NCBI GenBank assembly: GCA_027924585.1
Contig: BSBM01000904.1
Span: 17,567,501 to 17,631,500 of the forward strand
Reading direction: 5' to 3'
DNA length: 64,000 nt
Source: Larix kaempferi
Lineage: Eukaryota; Streptophyta; Pinopsida; Pinales; Pinaceae
Shown: piece after piece, positions 32,062 through 43,009 of the stretch
Layout of the letters: every line of letters starts with the position of its first letter
How positions within the stretch are numbered: position 1 is the first letter of the stretch
Position numbers and translations under genes: made by a program
Notes under the pieces: model-generated
What the model was told of the DNA's origin: nothing
Seen by the model: only the letters and a program-made list of their open reading frames with translations
Databases searched by the model: none

Positions 32062-32219
32062 GCTTCTTAGGTGTGGTGGTGAATAATTGGACACAATTTT
32101 GGCTTAGGAGGGGTGGAAAATGAAAACGACTTGGAAAAGTGGAATTACTATAATTTTTGGAATACTATAATAAAAATATTATAGTATTTTTTTTTTTAAC
32201 TAAGAATTAGGGTTTTAAC

Positions 32220-32770
32220 CCTAAATTTTTGGATTGCGCAGGTCGTGCGAAGGAATGTAAGCCAACAACGTTGGAATGGCTTGATGGCAGGACGATGGAG
32301 GGAAATGAAGGTGAACGCAAGTCGTGGAGGAAAGATTCGTGGAAGGAGCTAGCAATCGGCGACAGGAAACGTTGATGGGGAAGACGCCAGGGGCGTGGAT
32401 GCGAGATGGGACGCGCGGGGTGGATCAACGCTGGGTGGGATGGCATGACAGGCAGGCTGGACGGAGGTGAAGGTGGGACGCAGCAGATGGAGGCCGCAGA
32501 AGTGGCAAGCCGGGGAAGAGGGAGGCTGGGTGCTGGCAGTCGAGGAGAGGCAGCGCGGGAGGGCTGCTGCGGTGGAGGGAAAGAAGGACGTAGCGTGGGG
32601 GCACGAGGGAGAACTGGGATGATGAAGACGAGGGCGTAAGGGAAAAGGAGAGGGGTGCGAGCAGGAAAGGACGAGCAAGCAGGGGGTGGAAAAGGAGCGC
32701 GGGGGCGGACTGGTGGTCTGCGTGGTGGAGCAACGAGGTGGATGGCTAGGACGGATGAGATGGCAGCGTC
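32220..32770 (-). other. GC-rich leader of Gypsy C
   Basis: Between the primer-binding site and the gag ATG lies about 550 bp that is clearly GC-rich and purine-rich on the plus strand (so pyrimidine-rich on the coding strand), unlike anything around it. Several frames are open on both strands because stop codons are rare in such composition; none shows a recognisable domain. It may be an unusual 5' leader or captured host sequence. Confidence 0.6.
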
Positions 32771-33015
32771 TATACGATAACTATACAGCTGCAGGCGTCG
32801 ACTGCTCTGATACCAAATGCAACAGAAAACTAGGACACAAAATCCATATTTGAATAAGATATATATTATTGAATTGATAAGATGCTTAACGCTTTACAAG
32901 AGCTCGCCTTTTATAAGGTTTGAGCATTTCTTAAGAAGGGTTACATCCCTTCAATTAAACTAACTAATAATTTAATGATTAATTTAATACAATATTTAAT
33001 ATTCATAGCACACAT

Positions 33016-33146
33016 CGACAAATACACACACTTGCGACACTTGTCAATACACATGACGACACTTCCTTATAGAGGAATAACACATCTCTTATAAGGATAC
33101 AATAAATATATATGAAATACATTCTGAAGTTACATAGACATCAACA
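33016..33146 (-). repeat. Copia B 3' LTR (left), inner part
   Basis: The last 131 bp of the left LTR, from cgacaaatacacacac to catcaaca, right of Gypsy C. The matching piece of the right LTR begins cggcaagtacacacac near 39594. Confidence 0.9.
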
Positions 33147-33389
33147 CTCCCTCTTAACTAGGAAGGTATTTCTCGACATAGATCTGCTAGTACAAGTCTT
33201 CTTCTCGGGATCATCATCATCGATGCATCGTCATCATCATCGTCACTGCTGCTGCTATCTCAACTAATCTCTGACTCTACTCATCATAGGAAGTTCTACA
33301 GAGCCAGTCCTTTTTCATACTAGATGTAGGCCCACCACCTGCAGGTCTTCATCATCACTGGCCATACTGTGGAATTCTCAATACTTATT

Positions 33390-33900
33390 ACGTGCATCAC
33401 AAAACCTTAAAAGAGTCTCTTGACTAGCAAGAACCCTAAAGAGCATCTGAGGCCTTTTTCATCCTGTCCAGATCTCCAAGACTTATTACATGTGACTGTC
33501 ACAAAACCTTAAAAGAGTGTCCTAGGAACATTTATGTGCATAGCACGACCAGCAAGAACTCTAAAGAGCATCCTAGGAACATTTATGTGCCTAAGCACGA
33601 CCGGCAAGATCTCCAAGACTGATTACATGTGACCTCTGCTACAAACCCTCGAAAGAGCATCCCAGGACTTATTATGGGCACACAGTCCAACCTATCAGAT
33701 CTCCTAGGTCTTACATGTAGTAGCCCGCCACAAACCCTCGAAAGAGCATCCCGGGACTTATTACGGGCACACAGCCCAACCTATCGGATCTCCCAAGTCT
33801 TACATGTGGTCCACTATCACAAACCCTTGAAAGAGCATCTCAGGCTGTTATAGGTACACAACTCCAACCTATAGGATCTCCCAGGTCTTACATGTGATAC
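33390..33900 (-). repeat. Copia B 3' minisatellite, about 90-bp units
   Basis: Degenerate counterpart of the Copia A array at 25775-26290: units with gaaagagcatcccaggactt or closely similar sequence near 33648, 33739 and 33829, preceded by weaker units with aaaagagtgtcc. It lies between the pol stop and the polypurine tract. Confidence 0.78.
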
Positions 33901-34740
33901 ATAGTGCCAGTCCTTTTTCATACTGGATGTGACCTAGAACAAATCTAGGATTTCCTTTGCACAACCTGTCCACGGCCACAGAGTATCAACCTGATACTCA
34001 ACATACATCATCCTGATGTACACATGATCATCCTGATCATTATCACTGTATCGTCCTGATACATGTCATCTGGAGCAACATCCTGAAGCTCATCATCTAT
34101 GATCATCCTGATCATACACTGCATCCACCTGATGCATACTAAGTATCTACCTGATACATATCATCATACATGATCCACTTGATACAAACAAATACATGAT
34201 CCATCTGACCATACCTGATACATACCAACATACATGATCTACCTGATCATACATTGTATCCACCTGATACAAATACAGATACATGGTCCAAGCATCCAAC
34301 ATGATGCATATACAAAATACATACAAATGATCCAACTAATCATATCCAGCATCCAACATGATGCGTACATATATAGAGCAGTAACTGGAGCATCTTCCTA
34401 ATGCTCATCATTCATGATCCTCCTGATCATCATAGCATCGTCCTATTTAGATCATCTTATCGTCCACTAAGCACAGCCCAGATGCACATCATTCAGTACT
34501 TACACCACCGACATGGGAGAACACATCTACCACCATTCAGGGAAGGCTCCAGCCCTTACTTTTTCACCATGGGAGAACACATCTACCACCATGTGAAAAA
34601 TGGCTTCATCCCTTACATCTACACCATGGGAGAACACATCTACCACCATGTGAGAATGGCTCAGCAATTACATCACGACCATGGGAGAACGCATCAACCG
34701 TGTCAGAAAAGCTCATGTGCATCTGCATCTTCTGGACTCA

Positions 34741-36060
34741 TCACTTCCCTTTGCAAGGAACCTCGATCTGAAGTGCACCAAGCCTCTCTCTGAAGTACTC
34801 AAACTGCACTCTGGCCAACAGCTTGGTCAATACATCTGCAACCTGCTCATCCGTCACAACATATTTTGCTTCGGCTGTACTCATTACTATGCAGGACTGC
34901 TTCCTGCTAAACCAAGAGATCACACTTGATCCCATACTGAAGCAACACCCATAAGTGCTCTTCCTATCTGCAGCACTGCCTTCCCAATCAACATAACCCT
35001 GCAGGTTAAACTTTTGATTCACATCATACTTGAGCCCATAATCAACCGTACCCTTCAGGTACCTCAGAATATGCTTTACAGCAACCAGGTGAACACTCCT
35101 CGGATTTGTCAGGAACTGGCTCAATGTGTTCACTGCAAAGCAAATATCTGGTTTTGTGTTCGTCAGGTACATCAAGGACCCAATCATCTGACGATACATA
35201 AAGACATCAACTGGCTCAGATGAAGCATCACAAAGAAGCTTCAAGTTCGATGCCATAGGTGTGGCCATGGCCTTGCAATCCATCATCCCAAACCTCTTCA
35301 GGATATCTACTACATACTTCCCTTGTCTAAGGAAGATCCCATCTGCACTCTGCCACACCTCCATACCTAGGAAATAATGCATCATCCCTAAGTCCTTCAT
35401 ATCGAACTCAGCAGCAAGCTTCTTCTTTGTATCTACAATCAATCTGTCATCTCCTGTTACAAATAAGTCATCCACATACAGGAGTAGAATCACAGGATTC
35501 CCTTCCTCAACCTTGTAGTAAAGGTTGGAATCTGCTTTACTCTTGGTAAAGCCCAAACTAGATAGGAAATTGTCCATCCTACCATACCAAGTTCTGGGAG
35601 CTTGCTTCAAGCCATACAAGGCTTTCTTCAATCTGCACACATATGACTCCGTGTCATGTGTTTCGAAACCAAGTGGTTGCTCCACATATACTTCCTCTTC
35701 AACTACACCATTCAAGAAAGCAGTCTTGACATCCATCAGGTGTATTTTCCATTTCATTGTTGTAGCCAGGGAAAGTACTGTTCTGATGGACGTATACCTG
35801 GCTACAGGTGCAAAAGTTTCTTTATAATCTATTTCCTCTTTCTGAGAGAAGCCACGAGCTACGAATCTTGTCTTGTATTTCTCTACGCTGCCATCTGTAG
35901 CATGCTTGATTTTGATAGATCCATATGGAAGTCATAACAAACTTCCCTTCAGGTCTTGGGACTACATCCCAAACATCATTCTTCATGATCGACGGATCAT
36001 GGCATTCTTCCCATATCCTGGAAACTTCAATATCTTCAATAGATAATTTTGTTGCTGAAC
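34741..36060 (-). CDS. Copia B reverse transcriptase/RNase H, internally deleted
   Basis: From 35757 the minus strand is open for 338 codons; upstream, the same protein continues to about 36060 with one frameshift (VWDVVPRPEGKF, then KTRFVARGFSQKEEIDYKETFAPVARYTS). RT motifs: MDVKTAFLNGVVEEEV (Asp), YGLKQAPRTWYGR, LLYVDDLFVTGD (catalytic YVDD) and MIGSLMYLTNTKPDI. RNase H begins with DRKSTYGCCFSMGSSVISW and SRKQSCIVMSTAEAKYVV and then joins TDEQVADVLTKLL. Compared with Copia D, about 65 residues with the CDNQS and HIEI motifs are missing without loss of frame. Copia A has the same deletion. Confidence 0.88.
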
Positions 36061-37246
36061 AAATGTTGTAGTTCTTCTTTTGTAGCTGATGACATACGTT
36101 CTTTCCTACAAGACAAGTTAAATTGCATGATTAGAAACATCTCATAGTTTTCCAAAACAAATTCTTATACATAAAGAAATATGTCATACAGTCATGCAAT
36201 TATTTTAGCCAATGCTTTAAAACAACATTCATCCATATCCTGTAACTTTCTAGATGCCTTCCAATCTCTACCAGAACATTGTTAAGAGTTTGCACTACTC
36301 CGAACATGTCAGCAAAGAGGTGTCATTCTAGATAAGTAACAATGGAATGTTGTACAGTGCCATAGGCCACTTACCCATTAGTAGTATGATGTTCATTAAT
36401 GCAATCATTCTAACATGCACAATACATATCCTAAGTCTAGGAACATAAGCATATACATCATTGAAGAATTTTATTTAAACAAACAAATATGTAAGAAATG
36501 GTAATTAAAATAATTATCTTTGTTTGTTTGTTGGGTGAACTCCCTCTGATTCTTTGCTTCCTTGCAGGAACTGCTGAAGTAGCTTCTTCTACACCTTTAT
36601 GTTGTGGAATGTAGAAAGATGGTCAACTCCCTCTGAATATCTGCATCCTTGCATAAGCTACTGGAGTGTGCTTCTTCTTGATTTTTGCTTCCTTGCAAGA
36701 TTACCTGTCCTTGAACTTATATTCATCCTTGGTCCCTATGCATACTTATTAGTATCATGATTGTGTTATCCCTGTGATCTCATACAAAATCATGCATTCA
36801 TTAGTATATTCTCAATACTATCAAAACAAAATAATCTCAAGCATGTATAGTCATGATCATTTCAAACAGAAATAATAAGCATTAGCATTCAAGGTTTATA
36901 TAGGACTCTTATGGTTAGTCATAACATGTCTAAACCTGTGACTACTCAAACCTATGACTCTTCTGGTTAATCTTAACATTAAATAAGGTAAGACACATAA
37001 TATGCATATGCCCATGATTATTCAAACCTATGACTTCATGAATAAACATCATCAATCATGTCATGCATACTTATATAATAGATCCTATGATATAAGAAAC
37101 ACATACCTGGTCACCATATTTGCTAGTTATGTCTATCAATGTTTTCTTGTTCTCTTCAATGACCTACATAACTCACAAGTTAACCTTTGCAAAAACAATT
37201 TATACATACCTCTATGTGATTCATGACTATGGATGAATCTTTGTGT
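36061..37246 (-). other. Copia B: non-coding filler at the integrase position
   Basis: In an autonomous Copia element the integrase would lie between protease and RT. Here about 1.2 kb has no open frame with an HHCC or DDE motif on the minus strand. The sequence carries short repeats such as tttgcttccttgcaggaact and is shared with Copia A at 39725-40860, where the repeats form a 44-bp array. At its RT-proximal edge the minus strand reads ttaacttgtcttgtag, which resembles a splice acceptor; this is only suggestive. Confidence 0.65.
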
Positions 37247-38575
37247 TCATGTCACCATGGCATGTTCAGGTTGTCCCTTCAATTTGTACAATCCTCCCTC
37301 TTGCTCTCCAATCACCACTGCATCCTCAATAGTTTTACCCTTTGGCCACATTAGAACTTGGCCATCTTCAAATGCAACCCTCATGCCTTTTGCATCCAAT
37401 GCAGAGATGGAGAGAAGGTTATTCTTGAGCCTAGGTACATAAAGGACTTCTTTCATCTTCAAAGATTTTCCAAAATCTAGGTTGTAGGAGGCTTCACCAC
37501 TTCCTTTGATGGGGTATTGATAATCATCCCCAAGTTTCACCTTATGGGGTGACTCATGTTTAGATAGGTTTACAAAAGATTCCTTAAACCTAGACATGTG
37601 TTTGGAAGCTCCACTGTCAATTAACCAATCATTACAACCATGGGAGATAGTACCTGTGAGAGCAGAGATTAGAACATATTTTTCTTCACTTGATGAGTCA
37701 TCATCACTTTCTGCCCTAGCCTTCTTCTTTGGAGGTTCATCATCCTCGGCAGCATGAGCATGGTACCTTCTTTTGTTGCCCTTCTTCTTCTTGTTGAAGT
37801 TGTTGTTGTTGTTGTTGTTCCTTTTGTTCTTGGGACAATCTGAAGCAAAGTGACCCTTCTCATTACAAGTGAAACACCTTAGATCTTTCTTGTCTTTGTG
37901 ATAATGATGAGAAGATTTCTTCTTGTGATGGGTTGGCTCCCTCTTGAACTTGCCCTTCTTAGTGTGAGCTGTGACAGCTTGATCTTCATTCCCCATCTTT
38001 TCTTCTCTTGCCACAAGCCTTGCTTCTTCTTGAGAACATTCCTCCCATAATCTACTGAAGGAGATTAATTTCTTTCTGGCACAAACCCCTTGGATAAAAG
38101 AGTCCCATGACCTAGGTAGGCCATTCAAAGTGGTCATAACAATTTCACCATTCTCCACCATTTCATCTACAGCTTCAAGTTGTTCCTTGATCTGAGAGAC
38201 CTTGGAGAAATAGGATTGAATGGTTTCTCCATTCGACCTCTTGACCCCCTTCAATTGATTCCACAGGGTCATCTTTCGATTTATGTTCTTCCCTTCAAAT
38301 AGCTTAGTCAAAGAGTCAAACATCTCCTTGGGTGTCTTCAGAGATGACACATGAGGTATGAGATGGTCTTTGATAGAATCAACAATGATTCTCTTTGCCT
38401 TGACCAAGTTCTTTTTATGTAATATTTTAGCCTCTTCATCCTCTGGGATAGGGATGTCTTCTTTTATATATGAGTCCAACTCATTCTCTTCCAGGATTAA
38501 CCCAATCCTATACTTCCAGGCTCATAAATTATCAGCCCCTTCAAGCTTATCCTCAAGCTTGGTGTGGTGAGACAT
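37247..38575 (-). pseudogene. Copia B gag-protease (one premature stop)
   Basis: The natural start is probably the ATG at 38575 (MSHHTKLEDKLEGADNL), but codon 18 is TGA (38524-38522), where relatives usually have Arg. From 38479 the frame is open for 410 residues: a UBN2-type gag capsid (KEMFDSLTKLFEGKNI, then ETIQSYFSKVSQIKEQL and LNGLPRSWDSFI), a basic stretch, a zinc knuckle CFTCNEKGHFASDC, an Asn/Lys-rich linker and the aspartic protease motif WLIDSGASKHM. It continues to EVLYVPRLKNNLLSI and a short pre-integrase piece ending GGLYKLKGQPEHAMVT, then stops. Integrase does not follow. Confidence 0.88.
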
Positions 38576-39121
38576 CTTAAAGAGTACTTCAAATGGAAAT
38601 AGAAAAGATTTAGGTCTTACCACTTGAATTGCTAAAAACTGGATCTGGTCCTGGATTAGTGTTTGTCGGAAAAACCCTAAAAATTCAAAATGTGAATTTC
38701 AACTTTCTGAAAGGATACAAAGATGCGCCTTGATGAGCTGATCATCCTGGTGTATTCAGAAATTGAGATCTGCAAAGCTACACCCTTCAAAAATGCCTTT
38801 CTGTCTTCCCGGATTCACTAAGGAGAGCCCTGAATTAGGGTTTGAGTTTCCCGGAGATATACTCAGCCAAAAATATCGATCCAAAGCTCTAAACTTCCAT
38901 TTTTGCAAGGAGCTTACAGCTATGTCTTCAGATTCCAGAAATTCCTATTTTTGTGGAAACCCTAATTTTTAGGGCCAAATCTGAAAATGCTCATAATTGA
39001 ATTCTGATTGGACAGATAGATTTTCCTTGATGAGTAGAGTCAACCTAATATATAGCTTTTCCAAAATCTGTGGAGAGAAACCCTAGTTTTTGTCACTACA
39101 CAATGTCTTCTTCTCAGGTTA

Positions 39122-39133
39122 GCTCTGATACCA
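39122..39133 (-). other. Primer-binding site of Copia B
   Basis: On the minus strand tggtatcagagc, complementary to the 3' end of plant initiator-Met tRNA, directly after the 5' LTR. The same site occurs in Copia A (42351-42362), Gypsy C (32804-32815) and Copia D (58198-58209). Confidence 0.9.
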
Positions 39134-39724
39134 TGTTAAATTTTGAGCATTAATTCACAATACTCTAGGATCTTTACTGAGAGAATAACATGTACAGTAT
39201 ATCAATGCATAACAATCATAATAAGTATGACAAGCATCATAAGAATCAAAAGCATGAGAGACAAGAGACATAGAGTTTCCATGGGGAAAACCCTAAGGTG
39301 AAAAACCCCACAACTTCCTCAGAGATAGAGAGAGCAATGGCTCAGCCAAAGTACAACCAAAATACACAGAGATAGTCTCCTAGTAGCAGATGATCCTCCT
39401 CCTCACTAGTGCGCCACTTTCTGAGTGAGAGAAGTGTGAGTTTCCGAGTGATCAAAATAGAGATCTCCCGATCTCTATTTATACTTGTTTGTTTGCCCAG
39501 TGACCTTATGGGGCTGACTTGTCTAGTTAGGTACATCCACAATATAATATATATTTCAGGGCCGACCCCACACATGGTGGTCTAATAACCCATCGGCAAG
39601 TACACACACTTGCGACACTTGTCAATACACATGACGACACTTCCTTATAGAGGAATAACACATCTTTTATAAGGGTACAATAAATATATATGAAATACAT
39701 TCCGAAGTTACATATACATCAACA
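39134..39724 (-). repeat. Copia B 5' LTR (right)
   Basis: 591 bp, tgttaaattttgagc to catcaaca, uninterrupted. It is related to but distinct from the Copia A LTR; they share blocks such as gagagaa-aacatgtacag and gacgacacttc. Confidence 0.93.
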
Positions 39725-42350
39725 GAACATTGTTAAGAGTGTGCACAACTCCCAACATGTCAGCAAAGAGGTTTCATTCTAGATAAGTAGTAATGGAATG
39801 TTGTACAGTGCCTTAGGCCACTTACCCATGTATATTAGTAGTATATTGTTCATCAATGCAACTATTCTAATATGCATAATACACAACCTAATTCTAGGAA
39901 CATGAGTATATACATTATTGAACAGTATTATTTAAACAATAAAATATACAAGGAATGATAATTCAAATACTTATCTTTGTTTGTTTGTTGGGTTGACTCG
40001 CTCTCAATATTTGCTTCTTTTCTGCAACTCCATTCTGATGTGGATTGTGAGAAGTGGTCAACTCCCTCTGAATATCTGCATCCTTGCAGAAACTACTAAA
40101 GTGTGCTCCTTCTTGATCTTTGCTTCCTTGCAGGAACAACTGGAGTGTGCTCTCTCTTGATCTTTGCTTCCTTGCAGGAACAACTAGAGTGTGCTCTCTC
40201 TTGATCTTTGCTTCCTGGATTACCTGTCCTTGAGCTTATATCCATCACTATGCATGCTTATTAGTATCATCATTGTGTTATCCTCGAGGTCTCATACACA
40301 ATCACACATTCATTAATATAATCTTAATACTATCAAAACACAATAATCTTAAACGTGTATAGTCATGATCATTTCAAACACAGATAATAAACATTAGTAT
40401 TCAAGGTTTCAGGGAAGTCTTCTTTTATGCATATTCTTATTTGATCATAGGACTCTTCTGGTTAGTTAAATCATCAATCAAGATAAGAGACATAAAATGC
40501 ATAAACCCTTGATTACTTACATTTCTAACTTTATGAATAAACATAATCAATCATACCAAGTATACTTTTATAAGGGATCCTAACACAATGTAGGATTCTA
40601 ACTTGATATAGGAAAAACATACCTGGATTGGTATGTTAGCTAGTTATGTCTAACATACCCACATGATGTCTTCTCGTTCTCTTCAATGACTTGTGCTAGT
40701 AACCTACATATCTCATAGGTTAACCATTATAAAACCAAGTTATACATACCTCGCAAATAGATCTTTTAAGTGATTCATGACAATGGATGAATCTTTGTCC
40801 TCATGTCATCATGATCATATGTTCTTGAACTAGAACATGATTTGTCTTTCTTGATGTACCTTTCATGTTAGCGGAAAACATAAACCTCATACAACACCAT
40901 AACACATTAGTACAATCATAAGTGTCAACACCCTAATCAATGAATATCTTCTATCATGCATTCATAATTTTATTAAGGTGATACGACAAGTCTAAATTTA
41001 ATCAAGATTGTACTAACAGTAATAACATGAAGACAAACATACCATAAACTTAATCATGAACAAATCTCGAAACATACCTGGATGAGTCATACCTGTCGAG
41101 ATTGCTTGTAGTCTTCTTATGTAAGGCCTTAGCCTCATCTCCCTCTGAAACAGGAACTTCTTCACTTATGTAGGTGACCAATCAATTCTCTTCTAGGATT
41201 AACCCAATCCACTTGATTTGCAGGAACTGGATCTGGAGCTGGATTAGGGTTTGTTAGAGAAACACTAAAAATTCAAACTTTGAATTTCAAACTTCCAAAA
41301 GGATAGAAATATGTGCCTTGATGAGCTGATCAACCTGGTATACTCGTAATTTGAAAACTACAAAGTTTCGCCCCTCAAATTTGCCTTTGAAACTTTTGGA
41401 TTCACTAGACATGACCTCGAACTAGGGCTTGATAAATCCCACCCTTCTGCCCAATCAAAAGGTTCGATCCAAATCTCTAAGCTTCTATTTTTCTGAGGAG
41501 ATTCCAACCATGGTCACAGATTTCAAAAATTCACATTTTTGCAAAAGCCCTAATTTTCCACTTTTTCGATCAAAGTCCCGAACTAGGGTTTGATCAAGCC
41601 CAACCTTCTGCCCACCCAAAAATTTTGATCTTGGTCTCTAAATTTCTATTTTGATGAGTAGCATTCATCCATAGTCTCCAATTACAAAAATTCCAACTTT
41701 CTCTGAAACCCTAAATTCCGGAAGCCTTAAATGAAGGTGCTCAAAAATAATTATGTTTTGACAGAAATATGTACTTGATTGTTTCTGGTGTAACCCCGAT
41801 CTTTTCGATCCACGAGGTCTGAAAAATTTTCTTGTGATAGCCCGACCTGTCATCTTTCCAACCCCACAAGTTTGACCTCAAATGGATTCTTTGAGAGAGA
41901 GTTACGCCAAGTGTCGCAATGTGACCTATTTATCGAATAAAACAGGAGAGCGAACTTGTACGGTTTTCCACGTGTCACTGGTTCAGTTTCAGCCTCTGAA
42001 AAAGTTACCTGAGAAATTAAAGTCCGTGCACTACCTGTAATGTTTTACGAAATTTCATTTGGAGCTTCCTAGCCCAAGTTATGACCTTTTTATGACTGAG
42101 ATCTGGAAGAGGCAGAAACCCTATGTTGTACAGATCATAAATCACAAAGTGCAACGAATTAGAGTTTGTCCTTTGGACATAAGGTACATGGGGATCTTAG
42201 CTTCTCCCTGTACAATTTTCAGACCTTGAAACCGCGCCTAAATTTATTTATAGCGAAAGTGCTACGATGACAGGTTTTTGCTATATCAAGCCCTAGCTTC
42301 GCAATTGCAACAAGTGTCATACATGCCATACCATGCCTTCTTTCAGGCTA
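39725..42350 (-). other. Copia A internal region, right of Copia B (gag mostly deleted)
   Basis: 39725-40860 matches the filler of Copia B (36277-37240). It contains a 44-bp tandem repeat with tgatctttgcttccttgcag (about 40110-40220). At 41090-41230 there is a short piece of the gag N-terminus (minus-strand equivalent of the codons around EENELDSYI in Copia B), and 41230-42350 is leader sequence partly homologous to 38630-39120. About 1.1 kb of gag-protease present in Copia B is absent. No long open frame remains. Confidence 0.75.
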
Positions 42351-42362
42351 GCTCTGATACCA

Positions 42363-43009
42363 TGTTAATTTTTCAGAATTTACTTCAATCTAATCTAGGA
42401 TCTTAACTGAGAGAACAACATGTACAGCATATCTATAGCATATCAATCATGGACACAATAATGCAAGCACACAAGAGACACAGAGTTTACTTGGAAAAAA
42501 CCATAAAGGTGAAAACCCCCAATAACTTTCTCAGAGATAGATAGAGAAATGATACAACCCAAGCATAAGAGATAGACATCTCCTAGCAGCAGCTTCTCTT
42601 CCTACACAAGTGTGCCACTCTCCCAAGAGTGTGAGAGAGAATAGAATGATAAAATAGAGTGCCTCTCGCACTCTATTTATACTTGACTTGACTTGCCTAA
42701 TAACCTTTACTAGGTCGGCCTCAACTTAACCACATAACATAAAGCTGACTGGGTCGACCCCCAATAGGGTGGTCTAATAACCCTTTGACCCACTTGGTCG
42801 ACCCCCAATAGAGTGGTCTAATAACCCTTTGACCCACATGACTTATACAGGGCCGACCCCAACAAGGTGGTCTAATAACTCATCAAGTATAAGTTACGAC
42901 ACTTACAATATAAATGACGACACTTCTGTATAGAGGAATAATAACATCTCTATAGGAATACAATATACATATATGTGAAATACATTCCGAAGTTACATAT
43001 ATATCAACA
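42363..43009 (-). repeat. Copia A 5' LTR (right)
   Basis: 647 bp, tgttaatttttcag to atatatcaaca, the partner of 24865-25511. The primer-binding site lies just left of it at 42351-42362. Confidence 0.92.

Larger units (their letters stand above)
28862..33010 (-). mobile_element. Gypsy C: chromovirus-type element without gag/protease, innermost of the nest
   Basis: A 4.15-kb minus-strand Ty3/Gypsy element with 193-bp LTRs (28862-29054 and 32818-33010) and a perfect 5-bp target-site duplication cacat (28857-28861 and 33011-33015). Primer-binding site complement tggtatcagagc at 32804-32815, polypurine tract around 29057-29068. It encodes RT-RNase H and integrase with a terminal chromodomain, one in-frame stop apart. 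Only about 40 codons of gag (ATG at 32061) remain, joined directly to the sequence ahead of RT. Short LTRs and chromodomain suggest a Reina-like chromovirus. It would need gag and protease in trans. Confidence 0.92.
28402..39724 (-). mobile_element. Copia B: middle LTR retrotransposon of the nest
   Basis: Inserted in Copia A with a perfect 5-bp target-site duplication gaaca (28397-28401 and 39725-39729). The left LTR is split by Gypsy C into 28402-28861 and 33016-33146 (460 + 131 = 591 bp); the right LTR at 39134-39724 is also 591 bp, with about 18 differences by eye (about 3%). Primer-binding site at 39122-39133. Minus-strand order: gag-protease (38575-37247), about 1.2 kb of non-coding filler in place of integrase, RT/RNase H (to 34741), 3' minisatellites. 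Lower LTR divergence than Copia A agrees with later insertion. Confidence 0.93.
24865..43009 (-). mobile_element. Copia A: outer LTR retrotransposon of a three-level nest
   Basis: Minus-strand Copia element with LTRs at 24865-25511 and 42363-43009, both exactly 647 bp and differing at about 27 positions by eye (about 4%). LTR ends are tg...ca. The primer-binding site is at 42351-42362 (complement tggtatcagagc) and the polypurine tract at 25512-25519. Flanks are atgag and acaag, a possible 5-bp target-site duplication with two transitions. Inside are only a damaged RT/RNase H (27039-27870 and upstream), a short remnant of gag near 41090-41230, non-coding filler and 3' minisatellites. Copia B is inserted at 28401/39725. 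Protease, most of gag and the integrase core are missing. Confidence 0.9.

Noticed and set aside
32207-32733. Pro/Ser-rich minus-strand open frames in the Gypsy C leader
   Set aside because: Open only because of GC-rich composition; mutually overlapping in several frames and without a recognisable domain.
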